Program-made: the position numbers and the translations under genes
Assembly (NCBI RefSeq): GCF_051201035.1
Contig: NZ_JBPODR010000012.1
Location: 6,795-70,794, forward strand
Source of the DNA: Thermoanaerobacterium thermosulfurigenes
GTDB taxonomy: Bacteria > Bacillota > Thermoanaerobacteria > Thermoanaerobacterales > Thermoanaerobacteraceae
DNA length: 64,000 nucleotides
Reading direction: 5' to 3'
The notes under the pieces: model-generated
Told to the model about the DNA's origin: nothing
The model's input: only the letters and a program-made list of their open reading frames with translations
Database searches by the model: none
Shown here: piece after piece, positions 1 to 8,796 of the stretch
How the letters are laid out: each line of letters starts with the position of its first letter
Position numbering within the stretch: the first letter of the stretch is position 1

Positions 1-678
1 TAATCCAACTAAAGTCATTTTAGTAAAAGTCATAGTCAAAAATCCAATAAAGAAAAATGGCAGTAATTCATTAGCATTTAATAATTCCATAATCATAGCA
101 TAACCAACTACAACTAAAAAACCAGAAGAAACTTGCAAGCCAATTGTAATTGATTTTGGTAGATTATCTAATAAAGCCCTTACATTAGACGCATTAGCAA
201 AATAAGCTACCATTAAAGACGGTATCGAGACTCTTAATGCACTAGGTATCGCAGTCAAAAAATGCATTGCAGTTACACCTTTTGTACTACCTTTTTCCGC
301 ATATTTATCTGCTAAATGCATTATAAATACGTCAATTGTACTTTTTTGAGCAATTTGTAACACTTGTCCAGCAACCGCAACTGGAACAGCTATACTTATA
401 GCCACGCCAATATTTTGTTTTCCTATAATAGCCATTACAGCAGCTATAGTGCCTGCAATAGCAGGATCAGGTGGAACAGATGCACCAATTGTCATCCACC
501 CTAACGCTATCAACTCCATAGAAGCCCCAACTATAATTCCTGTTTTTAGATCACCAAGAGCTAAACCCACTAAAGTAGATGAAATCAAAGGTCTATGTGT
601 TTGAAATTCTTCTGCTGCAGCTCCTATTCCCGAAATTGACGTGACAATAAATAACAATATAAATTTTGTTATTGTCAA
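1..678 (-). CDS. PTS mannose/sorbose-family transporter subunit IIC (partial)
   Basis: Membrane channel subunit of a mannose-family phosphotransferase system. The frame is open from 678 to the left edge, so the 3' part lies outside the window. About 226 residues are visible. They are very hydrophobic, with family-typical segments such as LGDLKTGIIVGASMELIALG and the DPAIAGTIAAV region. The start is a TTG at 676-678, chosen because an AGGAGG ribosome site (687-692) sits 8 bases upstream; the ATG nearby (683-685) is in the wrong frame. The site lies inside the last codons of the IIB gene, 4 bases upstream, so translation is probably coupled. Transcription should start at the sigma-54 promoter at 1623-1638. 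A IID gene is expected just outside the window; the sugar is unknown. Confidence 0.9.
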   Translation of the reverse strand, partial: MTITKFILLFIVTSISGIGAAAEEFQTHRPLISSTLVGLALGDLKTGIIVGASMELIALGWMTIGASVPPDPAIAGTIAAVMAIIGKQNIGVAISIAVPVAVAGQVLQIAQKSTIDVFIMHLADKYAEKGSTKGVTAMHFLTAIPSALRVSIPSLMVAYFANASNVRALLDNLPKSITIGLQVSSGFLVVVGYAMIMELLNANELLPFFFIGFLTMTFTKMTLVGL

Positions 679-681
679 TCG

Positions 682-1164
682 TCATTCCTCCTTAGATTGT
701 ATTAATGTCAATATATTAATACTTCTATCATTTGGAAGCATCCTTACATCTAAAGAAACATTTTTTTTAGCTATTTCTTTTAAAACATCAATTTCATTCT
801 CATTTAAATACACAGCGGTAGTTATACGTTTTTTACCATTTTTATATGGCAGCCCGCCAATATTAATTCTATTTATTTTCCCTCCTTTGTCCAAAAATTC
901 TAATATTTCAAAAGGATTACTAAATATAATCATCAAGTTCTCATATTTGCTTTCTTCTTCATATATTTTGATAGCACTATCAACATCACAAAACAGCACT
1001 TCTATGTCTTCAGGAACTGCCATCTCGATGAAAGTTTTGCGTATTTCATCTTTTACTACATTTTTGTCAACTACAATTATTTCAGTTATAGCTTCACTTG
1101 AACACCAATTATTTACTACCTGTCCATGCACTAATCTCTCATCAAGGCGAACCACTTTCAACAT
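682..1164 (-). CDS. PTS mannose/sorbose-family subunit IIB
   Basis: Phosphocarrier that takes phosphate from IIA and passes it to the incoming sugar. The protein is 160 residues when started at the ATG at 1162-1164, preceded by AGGAGG (1174-1179) at 9 bases. The open frame extends 20 codons further upstream but those overlap the IIA gene and have no family similarity. The phosphorylated histidine is H13 in RLDERLVHGQVVNNW, the hallmark of the family. The central RINIGGLPYKNGKKRIT stretch is also typical. It lies between IIA and IIC with almost no spacing, so the three form one operon. Confidence 0.92.
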   Translation of the reverse strand: MLKVVRLDERLVHGQVVNNWCSSEAITEIIVVDKNVVKDEIRKTFIEMAVPEDIEVLFCDVDSAIKIYEEESKYENLMIIFSNPFEILEFLDKGGKINRINIGGLPYKNGKKRITTAVYLNENEIDVLKEIAKKNVSLDVRMLPNDRSINILTLIQSKEE

Positions 1165-1177
1165 CTTGTTATTCCTC

Positions 1178-1588
1178 CTAATCGCAAAGCTTGTTAAGTC
1201 TCTCAGATAATTTCTCATGAACATCCACTATTCCATTTTTGCCCGCATTTTTAGCAATATCTGATACAACTGATAATCTTTCATTTCTCTTTGACAAAAT
1301 TTCCAAAATCATAGGCATATTGAAACCTGTTATGACATTAACTTTGTCATCTATCTCCAATGAACTTACATTATACGGACTGCCTCCTATTATGTCAGCA
1401 AATATTAATATTTCTTCGGTTTGTAATCTTTTTTTTGCTAAATTTATCTTTTTTTTAAGATCATCTATACTTTCTCCAATCGTGAAATTAATCGCTTCAA
1501 CTTTTTCTTGCTCACCATATATCATTTTTAGTGATTCATATAATGCTTCAGCATACGGCCCATGTGATACCAAAATTATTCCAACCAT
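1178..1588 (-). CDS. PTS mannose-family subunit IIA
   Basis: Cytoplasmic phosphocarrier of 136 residues, encoded separately from IIB rather than fused as in ManX of E. coli. H9 in MVGIILVSHGPYAEAL is the expected site phosphorylated by HPr. FADIIGGSPYNVSS and the TGFNMPMILE segment are family hallmarks. An AGGAGG ribosome site lies about 16 bases upstream of the ATG, slightly far, with an A/T-rich spacer. It is the first gene after the sigma-54 promoter and follows the LevR-type activator gene by 63 bases. Confidence 0.93.
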   Translation of the reverse strand: MVGIILVSHGPYAEALYESLKMIYGEQEKVEAINFTIGESIDDLKKKINLAKKRLQTEEILIFADIIGGSPYNVSSLEIDDKVNVITGFNMPMILEILSKRNERLSVVSDIAKNAGKNGIVDVHEKLSERLNKLCD

Positions 1589-1622
1589 TTTTTAATTTTT
1601 TACCTCCTCTTAGACAATAAAT

Positions 1623-1638
1623 TGCAAAAGTTGTGCCA
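1623..1638 (-). promoter_or_regulatory. Sigma-54 (-24/-12) promoter of PTS operon 1
   Basis: Read on the minus strand the sequence is TGGCAC-N5-TTGCA, an exact match to the -24/-12 consensus with the required 10 bases between GG and GC. It lies in the 63-base gap between the LevR-type activator gene and PTS IIA, about 35 bases before the IIA start codon. An rpoN gene is present in this window (32342-33691) and the adjacent activator has a sigma-54 interaction domain. Confidence 0.9.
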
Positions 1639-1651
1639 TACCTTGTTATTT

Positions 1652-4405
1652 TTAAATAGCCAGATCATTAATCTTCTGATGTATTATATCATATATAAAA
1701 CCTATTTCCGACGTTGGTATTTGAACTTTGTAGATATCTTTTATGACACTAAAGCTAGAATTAATCAAATCTATAAACTGTCTATGACACTTTTCAAACT
1801 CATTTAAATTACTGTAAGACATAATTGGATCTTTCATAATTAGCCTTTCAATAAGACAACTTATGTGTATATACAACCCTATCTTTAAATCATTTGAAAA
1901 TTTAAATCCCAAACTTAATTCCAAATCTGAAATAGCTTTTTCAACTTGATCAATTATTTTATCAGGATTTAATATAGTTAAATAATTCAATACATTTTGA
2001 AGTGAAAAAAGCTTAACTATAGCTTGATTAATCTGCTCTATAGTTCTATCATCAGTTAAATCTTTTAATACTTTATTAAGTATAAAATCTCCGCGCCCTG
2101 CAATCAAATCCTCCAAAGACAGATATGGAACCTCTTTTATTCCAGGATCAGCCGTCCCTATTATAAGCTTTACATTGTAATTTTTGAATATCTCATCTTT
2201 AAATCCATTGCCTTTAAGCCTATCATAATCATATGCAATTATTTCAATGCCATCATTTGCTAAGCATTCATACAAAAGATCTTTTATCTTTACAGCCGTT
2301 CCTATTCCAGTCATACATGTTGTTATAATACCGGTCTTTTTGTTTTTATTTGATTTTATATATTTGTAACTGCTATTATTTTTCTTAACAGACTCTACAA
2401 CAATTTGTTCTAAAGATTGTCCCTGTATAATTCTGTTACCTACATCCAGCGCCAGTTGAGTTGTAATGTTGTTTATAATACCTATATCTCCATCTACTAC
2501 ATTAATCAAAGACTTGTATATATCTTCTAGCGAGCCCATATCAACTAATATAATAATACCTTTTGAAGTATCGATATTTTTTAAATAACTTTCCACCTTT
2601 AACATAATATCTTGTGTTGACATATCTATTGGCATATCAAAGGCTTCAAAGATAAAATGTCCTAAAAGTCTATTCGCAACGCTTGCTATACTGCTTGCAG
2701 TTGAATAACCATGTGCAATTATTATCGAATTTATCACGTTTATATTATCATTTTTATTTATACTTTTTATATAAAGTGTAAAATAAATAATAGCTATTTT
2801 CTCGAGTTTAGCATCCAGATTAACTTCGATAAGTTCAATCATCTTATTAGCAATTATAAATTCTTTAGGGAAAACATTCTTTAGAATATTTACTACAATT
2901 TCAACTTTAGAAGCATATTTTATAGATACATTCTCTAATAATTTATTGGTAAAATGCGCTAATACAATACTAGTATTACCGTAATATTTTATTCCATAAT
3001 TATTTTCAATAACATTTAAAACATTGTCTATTACACTTTTTATAGTATTAAACAACAATGAGTCTGCAAAATTTTGATTCTCACTATTACCAAAAACAAC
3101 AATGTCAGAAAGTTGATTCAAATACATCAAGGATTCATTTTTTACCTTATCTATATTTAAATTTTCGTTTTTAAATTTAGCAAACAAATCTAATATCTTT
3201 TCTGTTATTTCATTTATATTCTTATCATTTTCCACATCATCAACAAAATATTTATCTATTTTATTATGAGATATAAACATACCGTTAAATTGTAAACTGT
3301 CTTTTAGAAAGTCCTCAGCATTATACTGTAGATCTCTTGGCAAATCATATAAATGAATTCGTAATATACTAATTTTATTCCTCGATATTTGACTATATGC
3401 CTGAGCACAGCTATATTTTATGACATTTATCATTTTGCCTATATTGCCTGAAATATTTGTCTTAACTAATGCGTTTAAAACTTGTTTACTTATTAATATA
3501 TCCATTTCAAGGTTTTTTGCTTCATTTTTGTAAAAATTATATATTAATTGTAATCTCTCATGTAAAGGTCTATCACTAAGTGATGGAATATTAACAACAA
3601 GGGGTATCCTTCTTAGGAAAGTTTTTATTAAAGTTTGTTCAGGATCTTCAGTTGTCGCAAATATAAATCTGACTTTTGACGTCCTCCAATTACCTGTCTC
3701 ACCTAACCTCCTAAATAAACCTTTATCCAAAAACAAAAATAATTTTTCTTGACCTTCCGGCGGTAATCTATGAACTTCATCCAAAAAGAGATATCCACCA
3801 TTAGCTTCTTCTAAAAGTCCACTTTTATCTTTGTCGGCTCCAGTAAAAGCACCTTTTACATAACCAAATAAATTAGCCGATAATAATTCCGGATTGTTGG
3901 CATATTCTGCGCAATTAAATATAATATAAGGCGCATTTTTTTCCACAGCATTTATTGATTTTGCATATTCATATATAAGCTGCGCAATAAAACTTTTCCC
4001 AACACCTGTATGACCAATCAGTAAAATAGGTAAACCATTTGGCGGATAAGATGCTGCAGATTTACAGAGTTTAATCTGTTCCTTAAGGCTTCCATTATAT
4101 CCAATTAATTTCATAAAAGGATCATCACTTTTTATCTTTATAGGTGATTCAGAATCAGAAATTTTATTTCTAAACAAATTCGACTGTTTCTCATAAAACT
4201 CTTTATCTATAAAATAAACTGGCCTCGTATTTATCTTAACAACTTTACCTTCTTTATGCAATTCATTTAAAAAATGGCTGACAACATTCCTTTTGATATT
4301 TAACTTATCAGCAATCTCTTCTGCAGTCAAACCTCTTTTTTTTGTTATATCAAGGTCATTTGACAGGTTTTTCAACTCAATAAAAATTTTTTCTTTATTT
4401 TTCAT
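1652..4405 (-). CDS. levR: LevR-type sigma-54 activator with PRD and PTS-like domains
   Basis: Transcription activator of PTS operon 1. Residue numbers count from an alternative TTG at 4414; I prefer the ATG at 4403-4405 because GGTGG and GAGG sites precede it. Order of parts: N-terminal winged helix (about 10-65), AAA+ domain with Walker A GHTGVGKS (134-141), the sigma-54 contact loop GAFTGA (188-193) and Walker B YLFLDE (208-213), a first PRD region, an EIIA-Man-like domain with H568 in IIIAHGYSTASS, an EIIB-Gat-like domain with C700 in TTCMTGIG, and a C-terminal PRD. This is the full LevR layout. In the family, phosphorylation by PTS proteins tunes activity. Located directly upstream of IIA and its sigma-54 promoter, so its target is very likely that operon. 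Confidence 0.93.
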   Translation of the reverse strand: MKNKEKIFIELKNLSNDLDITKKRGLTAEEIADKLNIKRNVVSHFLNELHKEGKVVKINTRPVYFIDKEFYEKQSNLFRNKISDSESPIKIKSDDPFMKLIGYNGSLKEQIKLCKSAASYPPNGLPILLIGHTGVGKSFIAQLIYEYAKSINAVEKNAPYIIFNCAEYANNPELLSANLFGYVKGAFTGADKDKSGLLEEANGGYLFLDEVHRLPPEGQEKLFLFLDKGLFRRLGETGNWRTSKVRFIFATTEDPEQTLIKTFLRRIPLVVNIPSLSDRPLHERLQLIYNFYKNEAKNLEMDILISKQVLNALVKTNISGNIGKMINVIKYSCAQAYSQISRNKISILRIHLYDLPRDLQYNAEDFLKDSLQFNGMFISHNKIDKYFVDDVENDKNINEITEKILDLFAKFKNENLNIDKVKNESLMYLNQLSDIVVFGNSENQNFADSLLFNTIKSVIDNVLNVIENNYGIKYYGNTSIVLAHFTNKLLENVSIKYASKVEIVVNILKNVFPKEFIIANKMIELIEVNLDAKLEKIAIIYFTLYIKSINKNDNINVINSIIIAHGYSTASSIASVANRLLGHFIFEAFDMPIDMSTQDIMLKVESYLKNIDTSKGIIILVDMGSLEDIYKSLINVVDGDIGIINNITTQLALDVGNRIIQGQSLEQIVVESVKKNNSSYKYIKSNKNKKTGIITTCMTGIGTAVKIKDLLYECLANDGIEIIAYDYDRLKGNGFKDEIFKNYNVKLIIGTADPGIKEVPYLSLEDLIAGRGDFILNKVLKDLTDDRTIEQINQAIVKLFSLQNVLNYLTILNPDKIIDQVEKAISDLELSLGFKFSNDLKIGLYIHISCLIERLIMKDPIMSYSNLNEFEKCHRQFIDLINSSFSVIKDIYKVQIPTSEIGFIYDIIHQKINDLAI

Positions 4406-4497
4406 TAACCTCAACCACCCTTAAATTGCAATAAAACGTTTTTATAATCAATACTAATATTTCTTAAATTAACCATATATTCTCATCTATATTTCAA

Positions 4498-4521
4498 AAC
4501 CCTAACATTGCTGTTAGGGTT
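4498..4521 (-). terminator. Hairpin terminator after cold shock gene
   Basis: A perfect 9-base stem (AACCCTAAC / GTTAGGGTT) with a 6-base loop lies 11 bases after the stop codon of the cold shock gene, followed on the minus strand by a short T-rich stretch. Confidence 0.75.
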
Positions 4522-4532
4522 GATTTTATCCA

Positions 4533-4736
4533 TTAGGAAACTTTTTTAACGTTAGCGGCTTGTGGCCCTTTTTCAGCCTCCACTATATCAAACTCAACTT
4601 CCTGACCTTCTTCTAATGTCTTAAAACCATCCTGTTCAATTGCTGAGTAATGAACGAATACGTCTGAGCCTCCTTCTCTCTCTATGAAGCCATAACCTTT
4701 CTCAGCATTGAACCATTTTACTTTACCTCTTACCAT
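4533..4736 (-). CDS. csp: Cold shock protein (CspA family)
   Basis: Single-stranded nucleic acid chaperone of 67 residues, the usual length. GKVKWFNAEKGYGFIERE carries RNP1, and DVFVHYSAIE carries RNP2. The start is the ATG at 4734-4736, preceded by GGAGGAAGATATA; the open frame further upstream encodes no recognisable sequence. It stands alone, with its own terminator. Confidence 0.96.
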   Translation of the reverse strand: MVRGKVKWFNAEKGYGFIEREGGSDVFVHYSAIEQDGFKTLEEGQEVEFDIVEAEKGPQAANVKKVS

Positions 4737-4812
4737 TATATCTTCCTCCAAACGTGATAAATAATTTACTTCTTTATAATAGCACTGAAACATATACATT
4801 GTCAAATGAATT

Positions 4813-5568
4813 TTAGCCTTGTTGTGCCGCCTTTAAATATCTTACGATTTTGCTTAAAGCTTCGCCTGCCGATTCTCTTATAATTGCATCTGCCCTTCTA
4901 TCTTCAGGTGTCTCTGACTTATTTATTATAACGAGATGCTTTGATAGTCCGGGAAGAAAGTTTACAGGTGATACAGTAAGCGATGAACCAATGACTATCA
5001 TCAAATCGCTGTTTTCAGCCTCATGCCATGCCTTTTCAAAATCTTCAGGCATCTGATCTCCAAACATTACAACATCTGGCCTTAAAATCCCATTGCATTT
5101 GTCGCATTTAGGCGGGATTTCCCCATTAGACACTTTGACCTCCAGCAAATCAATTGGTACCACTGTACCACAATTTGTGCAACTTCCTGTCCTCGTCTGG
5201 CCGTGTACTTCGTATACTTTCTTCGATCCTGCTTTTTGGTGCAAATTATCGATGTTTTGAGTAATTACACTGGATATAAACCCATCCTTCTCCAGTTGCG
5301 CCAATATATAGTGTGCTTTGTTTGGCTTTGCATCTTTCATGGACAGCAAAATTTTAAAACCATTGTCGTAAAACTTTTTAGGGTCATTGTATAAAACTCT
5401 TGTTGACAGTGCTTCCATAGGGTCCATCTTTTCCCAAAGTCCAGTTCCTGGACTTCTGAAATCAGGAATGCCGCTTTCTGTAGATATTCCAGCACCTGTC
5501 AGTACAACAGTTTTTTTAGAATTCTCTATCAACCTTGCAACTTTTTCATATACATCCTCTTGACCCAT
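4813..5568 (-). CDS. cobB: NAD-dependent protein deacetylase, sirtuin (CobB/Sir2 type)
   Basis: Removes acyl groups from lysines using NAD. 251 residues. The NAD-binding GAGISTESGIPDFRSPG motif and TQNIDNLHQKAG with the catalytic histidine in VHGQ are intact, as are the zinc cysteines (SCTNCG and PPKCDKCNG). GSSLTVSPVN is the C-terminal NAD motif. I take the ATG at 5566-5568, six bases after GAGGTG; an in-frame GTG nine bases upstream overlaps that site. Followed by the cold shock gene but probably transcribed separately. Confidence 0.95.
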   Translation of the reverse strand: MGQEDVYEKVARLIENSKKTVVLTGAGISTESGIPDFRSPGTGLWEKMDPMEALSTRVLYNDPKKFYDNGFKILLSMKDAKPNKAHYILAQLEKDGFISSVITQNIDNLHQKAGSKKVYEVHGQTRTGSCTNCGTVVPIDLLEVKVSNGEIPPKCDKCNGILRPDVVMFGDQMPEDFEKAWHEAENSDLMIVIGSSLTVSPVNFLPGLSKHLVIINKSETPEDRRADAIIRESAGEALSKIVRYLKAAQQG

Positions 5569-5610
5569 TTGTCTCACCTCAAATACAAGTATACCACCAC
5601 AACAAAAATT

Positions 5611-5757
5611 TTACATGGCCGATTTATATTTTTTCTTTTTCACAATGGCTCCAATCTTCCCTGTTTCTTGTGCTGTCAAATTCGACCATCCTACCTTATG
5701 TACCTTATCTAATAGCCCCAACTCTTTAGCCGCCTCTATCTTTAATTTTTCATCCAT
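5611..5757 (-). CDS. Small acid-soluble spore protein, alpha/beta-type, SspF-like (48 aa)
   Basis: DNA-protecting spore protein, 48 residues, easily missed by length filters. It begins MDEKLKIEAAKELGLLDKV and contains VGWSNLTAQETGKIGAIVKK, which matches the KVGWGGLTAQETG core of SspF/alpha-beta SASPs. AGGAGATGATACG precedes the ATG. The stop is TAA at 5611-5613. It lies 11 bases downstream of the YcdB-like gene stop and is probably cotranscribed with it. It is shorter than typical members and the second SASP helix is reduced, so its DNA binding may be weaker; that is inference. Confidence 0.88.
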   Translation of the reverse strand: MDEKLKIEAAKELGLLDKVHKVGWSNLTAQETGKIGAIVKKKKYKSAM

Positions 5758-5768
5758 CGTATCATCTC

Positions 5769-7271
5769 CTAATATCCTTTTTCGAATTCATTTATGGATA
5801 TTTTTTGTTTAGTCAACGCATCCACTATTAAATCCATCGTAGGCAAACGGTATATTGGCATAAGTCCATATTTGCTTGTATACAAATAATAAAGAGATGG
5901 TTTCTCATCTATTAATATGTTTCTTGCAATACTTTCATTCAAAATGTCTGCTTTTGATGGTTTATCGGCCTCATCCCAATTTAATGAGACATTTATTATT
6001 TTGCCGTTTTTATCTGTTTTAATTCTCACATAATTATCCAAAACTATTGCACCATTGTAAACTCGATAAAATACGTATGTATAATCATCATCTTCTATGG
6101 CAGGTTTCTTTAGAAGATCCAAATTACAATCTTTTTCTCTTAAAATTTCCTTTGTAAAACCGATTATTCTGTCCAAATTGCCATACGTATCAAATAACCC
6201 ATCATCATCAGAAATATCTACGTTCTCGCTTATTATATTTCCTGTCTCTTTGTCGACTGCTATATTTGCATTGGCTATTAGGCTTTTATCAGTATGATTC
6301 ATATTAAATGTATATGTTTCTCTTTTAGTAAGAAAATACCTTTCAATTGTCTTGCTGTCTAATACTTTAATATCTTTTATGTGAAAGTTATTCAATTCAT
6401 TCATTGCTATTTTCAATGCCTCATCGTTAGCTACTATGCTATACGATTTTTTAAAATCATTGGCATCACATTTAATCTTTAAAACATCATCATATAGCAT
6501 ATTACCATTAAAATCTGCCAAATCACCATTTACTGCGTCTATACCAACGAGATTATAATCGATGCTTAAAGCATAGTACAGCCGATATTTAGGAAAATTA
6601 TCGTTGTTGTTTTTCAAATACACAAGAATGGGATTAAACTTGCTGTTAAACACATTTAACGCGCCAACATTGTCAATCATCTTTATATTTTTATCAAAAG
6701 ATAGTTCATCTACGCGCTGCCCCTTTAATTTCAATATATCGCCACTTTCAGAGTCAATGTAAACATAAGCATCTATATTGTAAACCGGTATATCATCAAC
6801 TAAATTCTTGTAACGAAATTTATAAATTATTGGTCTTTCCAAAACATCATCAATATACATTGAATCATTGATCTCAGATACATAATCAAATTTTTCTCCA
6901 AAAACATTTTCCAAAAGTTTTTTGCCTATGATTATAGCCTCATCTCTGCTTATTTTCGATTCACTACTTTTGCCAAATAAATATTTCATTTGATCAACGT
7001 AATAATCTACGCTTTTGATGTTTCCATTATTGTCTAATACAGCATCAAGGGTTTTGTAGGTATCGCCTTCGCTTTTCATGTTTATTTGGATAGATCCATC
7101 GCTATTTTTTCTGATTTGATCTACCGACATATCACTTATAAATGGCATCTTATCTTTTAACAATTTTAAGTAATCTTGATTTTGAGTATCGCCGGGAAAA
7201 CCAAATGAAAAAGCATTTAAGCTAAATGCAATTAGCAACGTCAAAGTTAAAAGAAAAATCCTTTTAATCAT
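5769..7271 (-). CDS. Exported YcdB/YcdC-domain protein
   Basis: 500-residue secreted or surface protein. It has an N-terminal signal peptide (KRIFLLTLTLLIAFSLNAFS) and then alternating alpha+beta repeats that resemble YcdB/YcdC and PepSY-like domains: DEAIIIGKKLLENVFGEKFD, and twice a strand pattern ending YVYIDSESGDILKLKG or NIAVDKETGNIISEN. Such proteins in spore formers are thought to bind wall or peptidases; the role of this one is unknown. No S-layer homology domain is present. The following gene encodes a spore protein. Confidence 0.7.
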   Translation of the reverse strand: MIKRIFLLTLTLLIAFSLNAFSFGFPGDTQNQDYLKLLKDKMPFISDMSVDQIRKNSDGSIQINMKSEGDTYKTLDAVLDNNGNIKSVDYYVDQMKYLFGKSSESKISRDEAIIIGKKLLENVFGEKFDYVSEINDSMYIDDVLERPIIYKFRYKNLVDDIPVYNIDAYVYIDSESGDILKLKGQRVDELSFDKNIKMIDNVGALNVFNSKFNPILVYLKNNNDNFPKYRLYYALSIDYNLVGIDAVNGDLADFNGNMLYDDVLKIKCDANDFKKSYSIVANDEALKIAMNELNNFHIKDIKVLDSKTIERYFLTKRETYTFNMNHTDKSLIANANIAVDKETGNIISENVDISDDDGLFDTYGNLDRIIGFTKEILREKDCNLDLLKKPAIEDDDYTYVFYRVYNGAIVLDNYVRIKTDKNGKIINVSLNWDEADKPSKADILNESIARNILIDEKPSLYYLYTSKYGLMPIYRLPTMDLIVDALTKQKISINEFEKGY

Positions 7272-7351
7272 ACATAGAATACCTCCATTAAGTAAAATAT
7301 TACCATATATAGTATTCTATGTATTTTTAAAAAATCCTTTTTTTAACACAA

Positions 7352-7377
7352 AAAAATCCGGTTAATTCCGGATTTTT
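7352..7377 (-). terminator. Terminator after nifU-like gene
   Basis: Perfect 8-base stem AAATCCGG/CCGGATTT with a 6-base loop, flanked by A and T runs, starting five bases after the stop codon of the NifU-like gene. Confidence 0.9.
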
Positions 7378-7381
7378 TATC

Positions 7382-7603
7382 TTAAAGAGCAACAACTTCC
7401 TTTACTTCAGGTATTTCTTCTTTTATTGCTCTCTCTATTCCTTCTTTCAATGTCATTACTGCAAATGGACAGCCGCCGCAAGCACCTGTAAGCCTTACTT
7501 GAACTACGCCATCGTCAGTAACGTCGACGAGTTCCACATCTCCGCCATCTGCTTGAAGAGAAGGTCTTAAAAGCTTTAAAACTTCTTCTACTCTTTCTCT
7601 CAC
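7382..7603 (-). CDS. NifU C-terminal-domain iron-sulfur scaffold protein
   Basis: 73-residue stand-alone NifU C-terminal domain that assembles or transfers Fe-S clusters. The CGGCPF motif with two cysteines three apart, and the LRPSLQADGGDVELV start, are diagnostic. The start is GTG at 7601-7603 after GGAGGGCGTAAC. It is a single-gene unit ended by a strong hairpin. Confidence 0.93.
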   Translation of the reverse strand: MRERVEEVLKLLRPSLQADGGDVELVDVTDDGVVQVRLTGACGGCPFAVMTLKEGIERAIKEEIPEVKEVVAL

Positions 7604-7773
7604 GTTACGCCCTCCTTTTTAAAATCTACAACATATATTATAACACGAATTGCGGAAAATAGAAATAAAACAATCTTAATGAATACGTTTTTGCTTGTAA
7701 AATAACTTTTTATTTGATAATTTTTATTTTTGCACCCTAAGTGGTAATATATATTTTGAAAGGAGATGTTTTT

Positions 7774-8796
7774 ATGTTATTTACACCTATAAAAATAAAA
7801 GACATTACCATAAAAAACAGGATTATGATGTCTCCAATGTGTCAGTATTCCGCTGATAAAGATGGACTTGCAAACAGTTGGCACTTTGTTCACTACGTCA
7901 GCAGAGCCGTCGGCGGTGTAGGGTTAATAATGGTTGAAGCAACGGCAGTAGAAAGTCGAGGGCGAATAACTGATCGCGATCTTGGCATCTGGAACGACCA
8001 ACAGGTAGAACCACTCAAAAGAATTGTTGATGAGTGCAAAAAACACGGTGTTACAATGGGAATACAATTAGCCCATGCTGGAAGAAAATCAGAAGTGGCA
8101 GATGAAACGCCTGTTGCGCCTTCAGCAATAAACTGGAGCGATGATTATAAATTGCCACATGAACTCACAAAAGAAGAAATAAATGCTATCGTAGAAAAGT
8201 TTAAAGATGCAACGGTAAGAGCCTTGAATGCTGGTTTTGATGCCATTGAAATACATGCGGCGCACGGTTATTTGCTACACGAATTTCTGTCGCCCCTGTC
8301 AAACAAGAGAAATGACGAATACGGCGGTGATATCAATAACAGAGTGAGAATGCTTAAAGAAGTCATAGAAGCTGTAAAAAAAGTATGGCCAGAAAATAAA
8401 CCTTTATTTGTAAGAGTTTCATCCGACGATTACATTGAAGGCGGCATCGACATTGACGAAATGATAAAAATTTTATCATACATAAAGCCTTTGGGCGTCG
8501 ACGTGATAGATGCAAGCAGCGGTGGACTTTTAAATGCGAAAATCGATCTTTATCCAGGCTATCAAGTCAAATACTCTGAAAAAATAAAAAATCAGCTTGG
8601 TTTTAAAACAGCAGCGGTAGGTCTAATAACAAAAGCTGAAATGGCTGAGCAAATCCTCAAAGACGGAAAAGCTGATTTAATAGCCTTAGGCCGTGAGCTT
8701 CTAAGAAATCCGTATTGGCCCCTGTATGCAGCCCACGACCTTAAAGAAGATGTAGAATGGCCAAAGCAATATGAAAGAGGAAAGTTTAGAGTTTAG
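7774..8796 (+). CDS. namA: NADPH dehydrogenase NamA / old yellow enzyme family
   Basis: FMN enzyme of 340 residues that reduces activated C=C bonds and nitro compounds. The start MLFTPIKIKDITIKNRI fits YqjM/NamA; SPMCQYSA carries the conserved cysteine that tunes the flavin, and EIHAAHGYLLHEFLSP and AVGLITKAEMAEQIL are FMN-phosphate regions. The ATG at 7774 has AGGAG seven bases upstream; the open frame starts 33 bases earlier without such a site. It is one of few plus-strand genes here and its stop overlaps the convergent TPM gene stop by 4 bases. Confidence 0.93.
   Translation: MLFTPIKIKDITIKNRIMMSPMCQYSADKDGLANSWHFVHYVSRAVGGVGLIMVEATAVESRGRITDRDLGIWNDQQVEPLKRIVDECKKHGVTMGIQLAHAGRKSEVADETPVAPSAINWSDDYKLPHELTKEEINAIVEKFKDATVRALNAGFDAIEIHAAHGYLLHEFLSPLSNKRNDEYGGDINNRVRMLKEVIEAVKKVWPENKPLFVRVSSDDYIEGGIDIDEMIKILSYIKPLGVDVIDASSGGLLNAKIDLYPGYQVKYSEKIKNQLGFKTAAVGLITKAEMAEQILKDGKADLIALGRELLRNPYWPLYAAHDLKEDVEWPKQYERGKFRV

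Noticed and set aside
641..1210. Plus-strand frame of 189 codons opposite PTS IIB
   Set aside because: Mirror of a clear PTS gene; no ribosome site.
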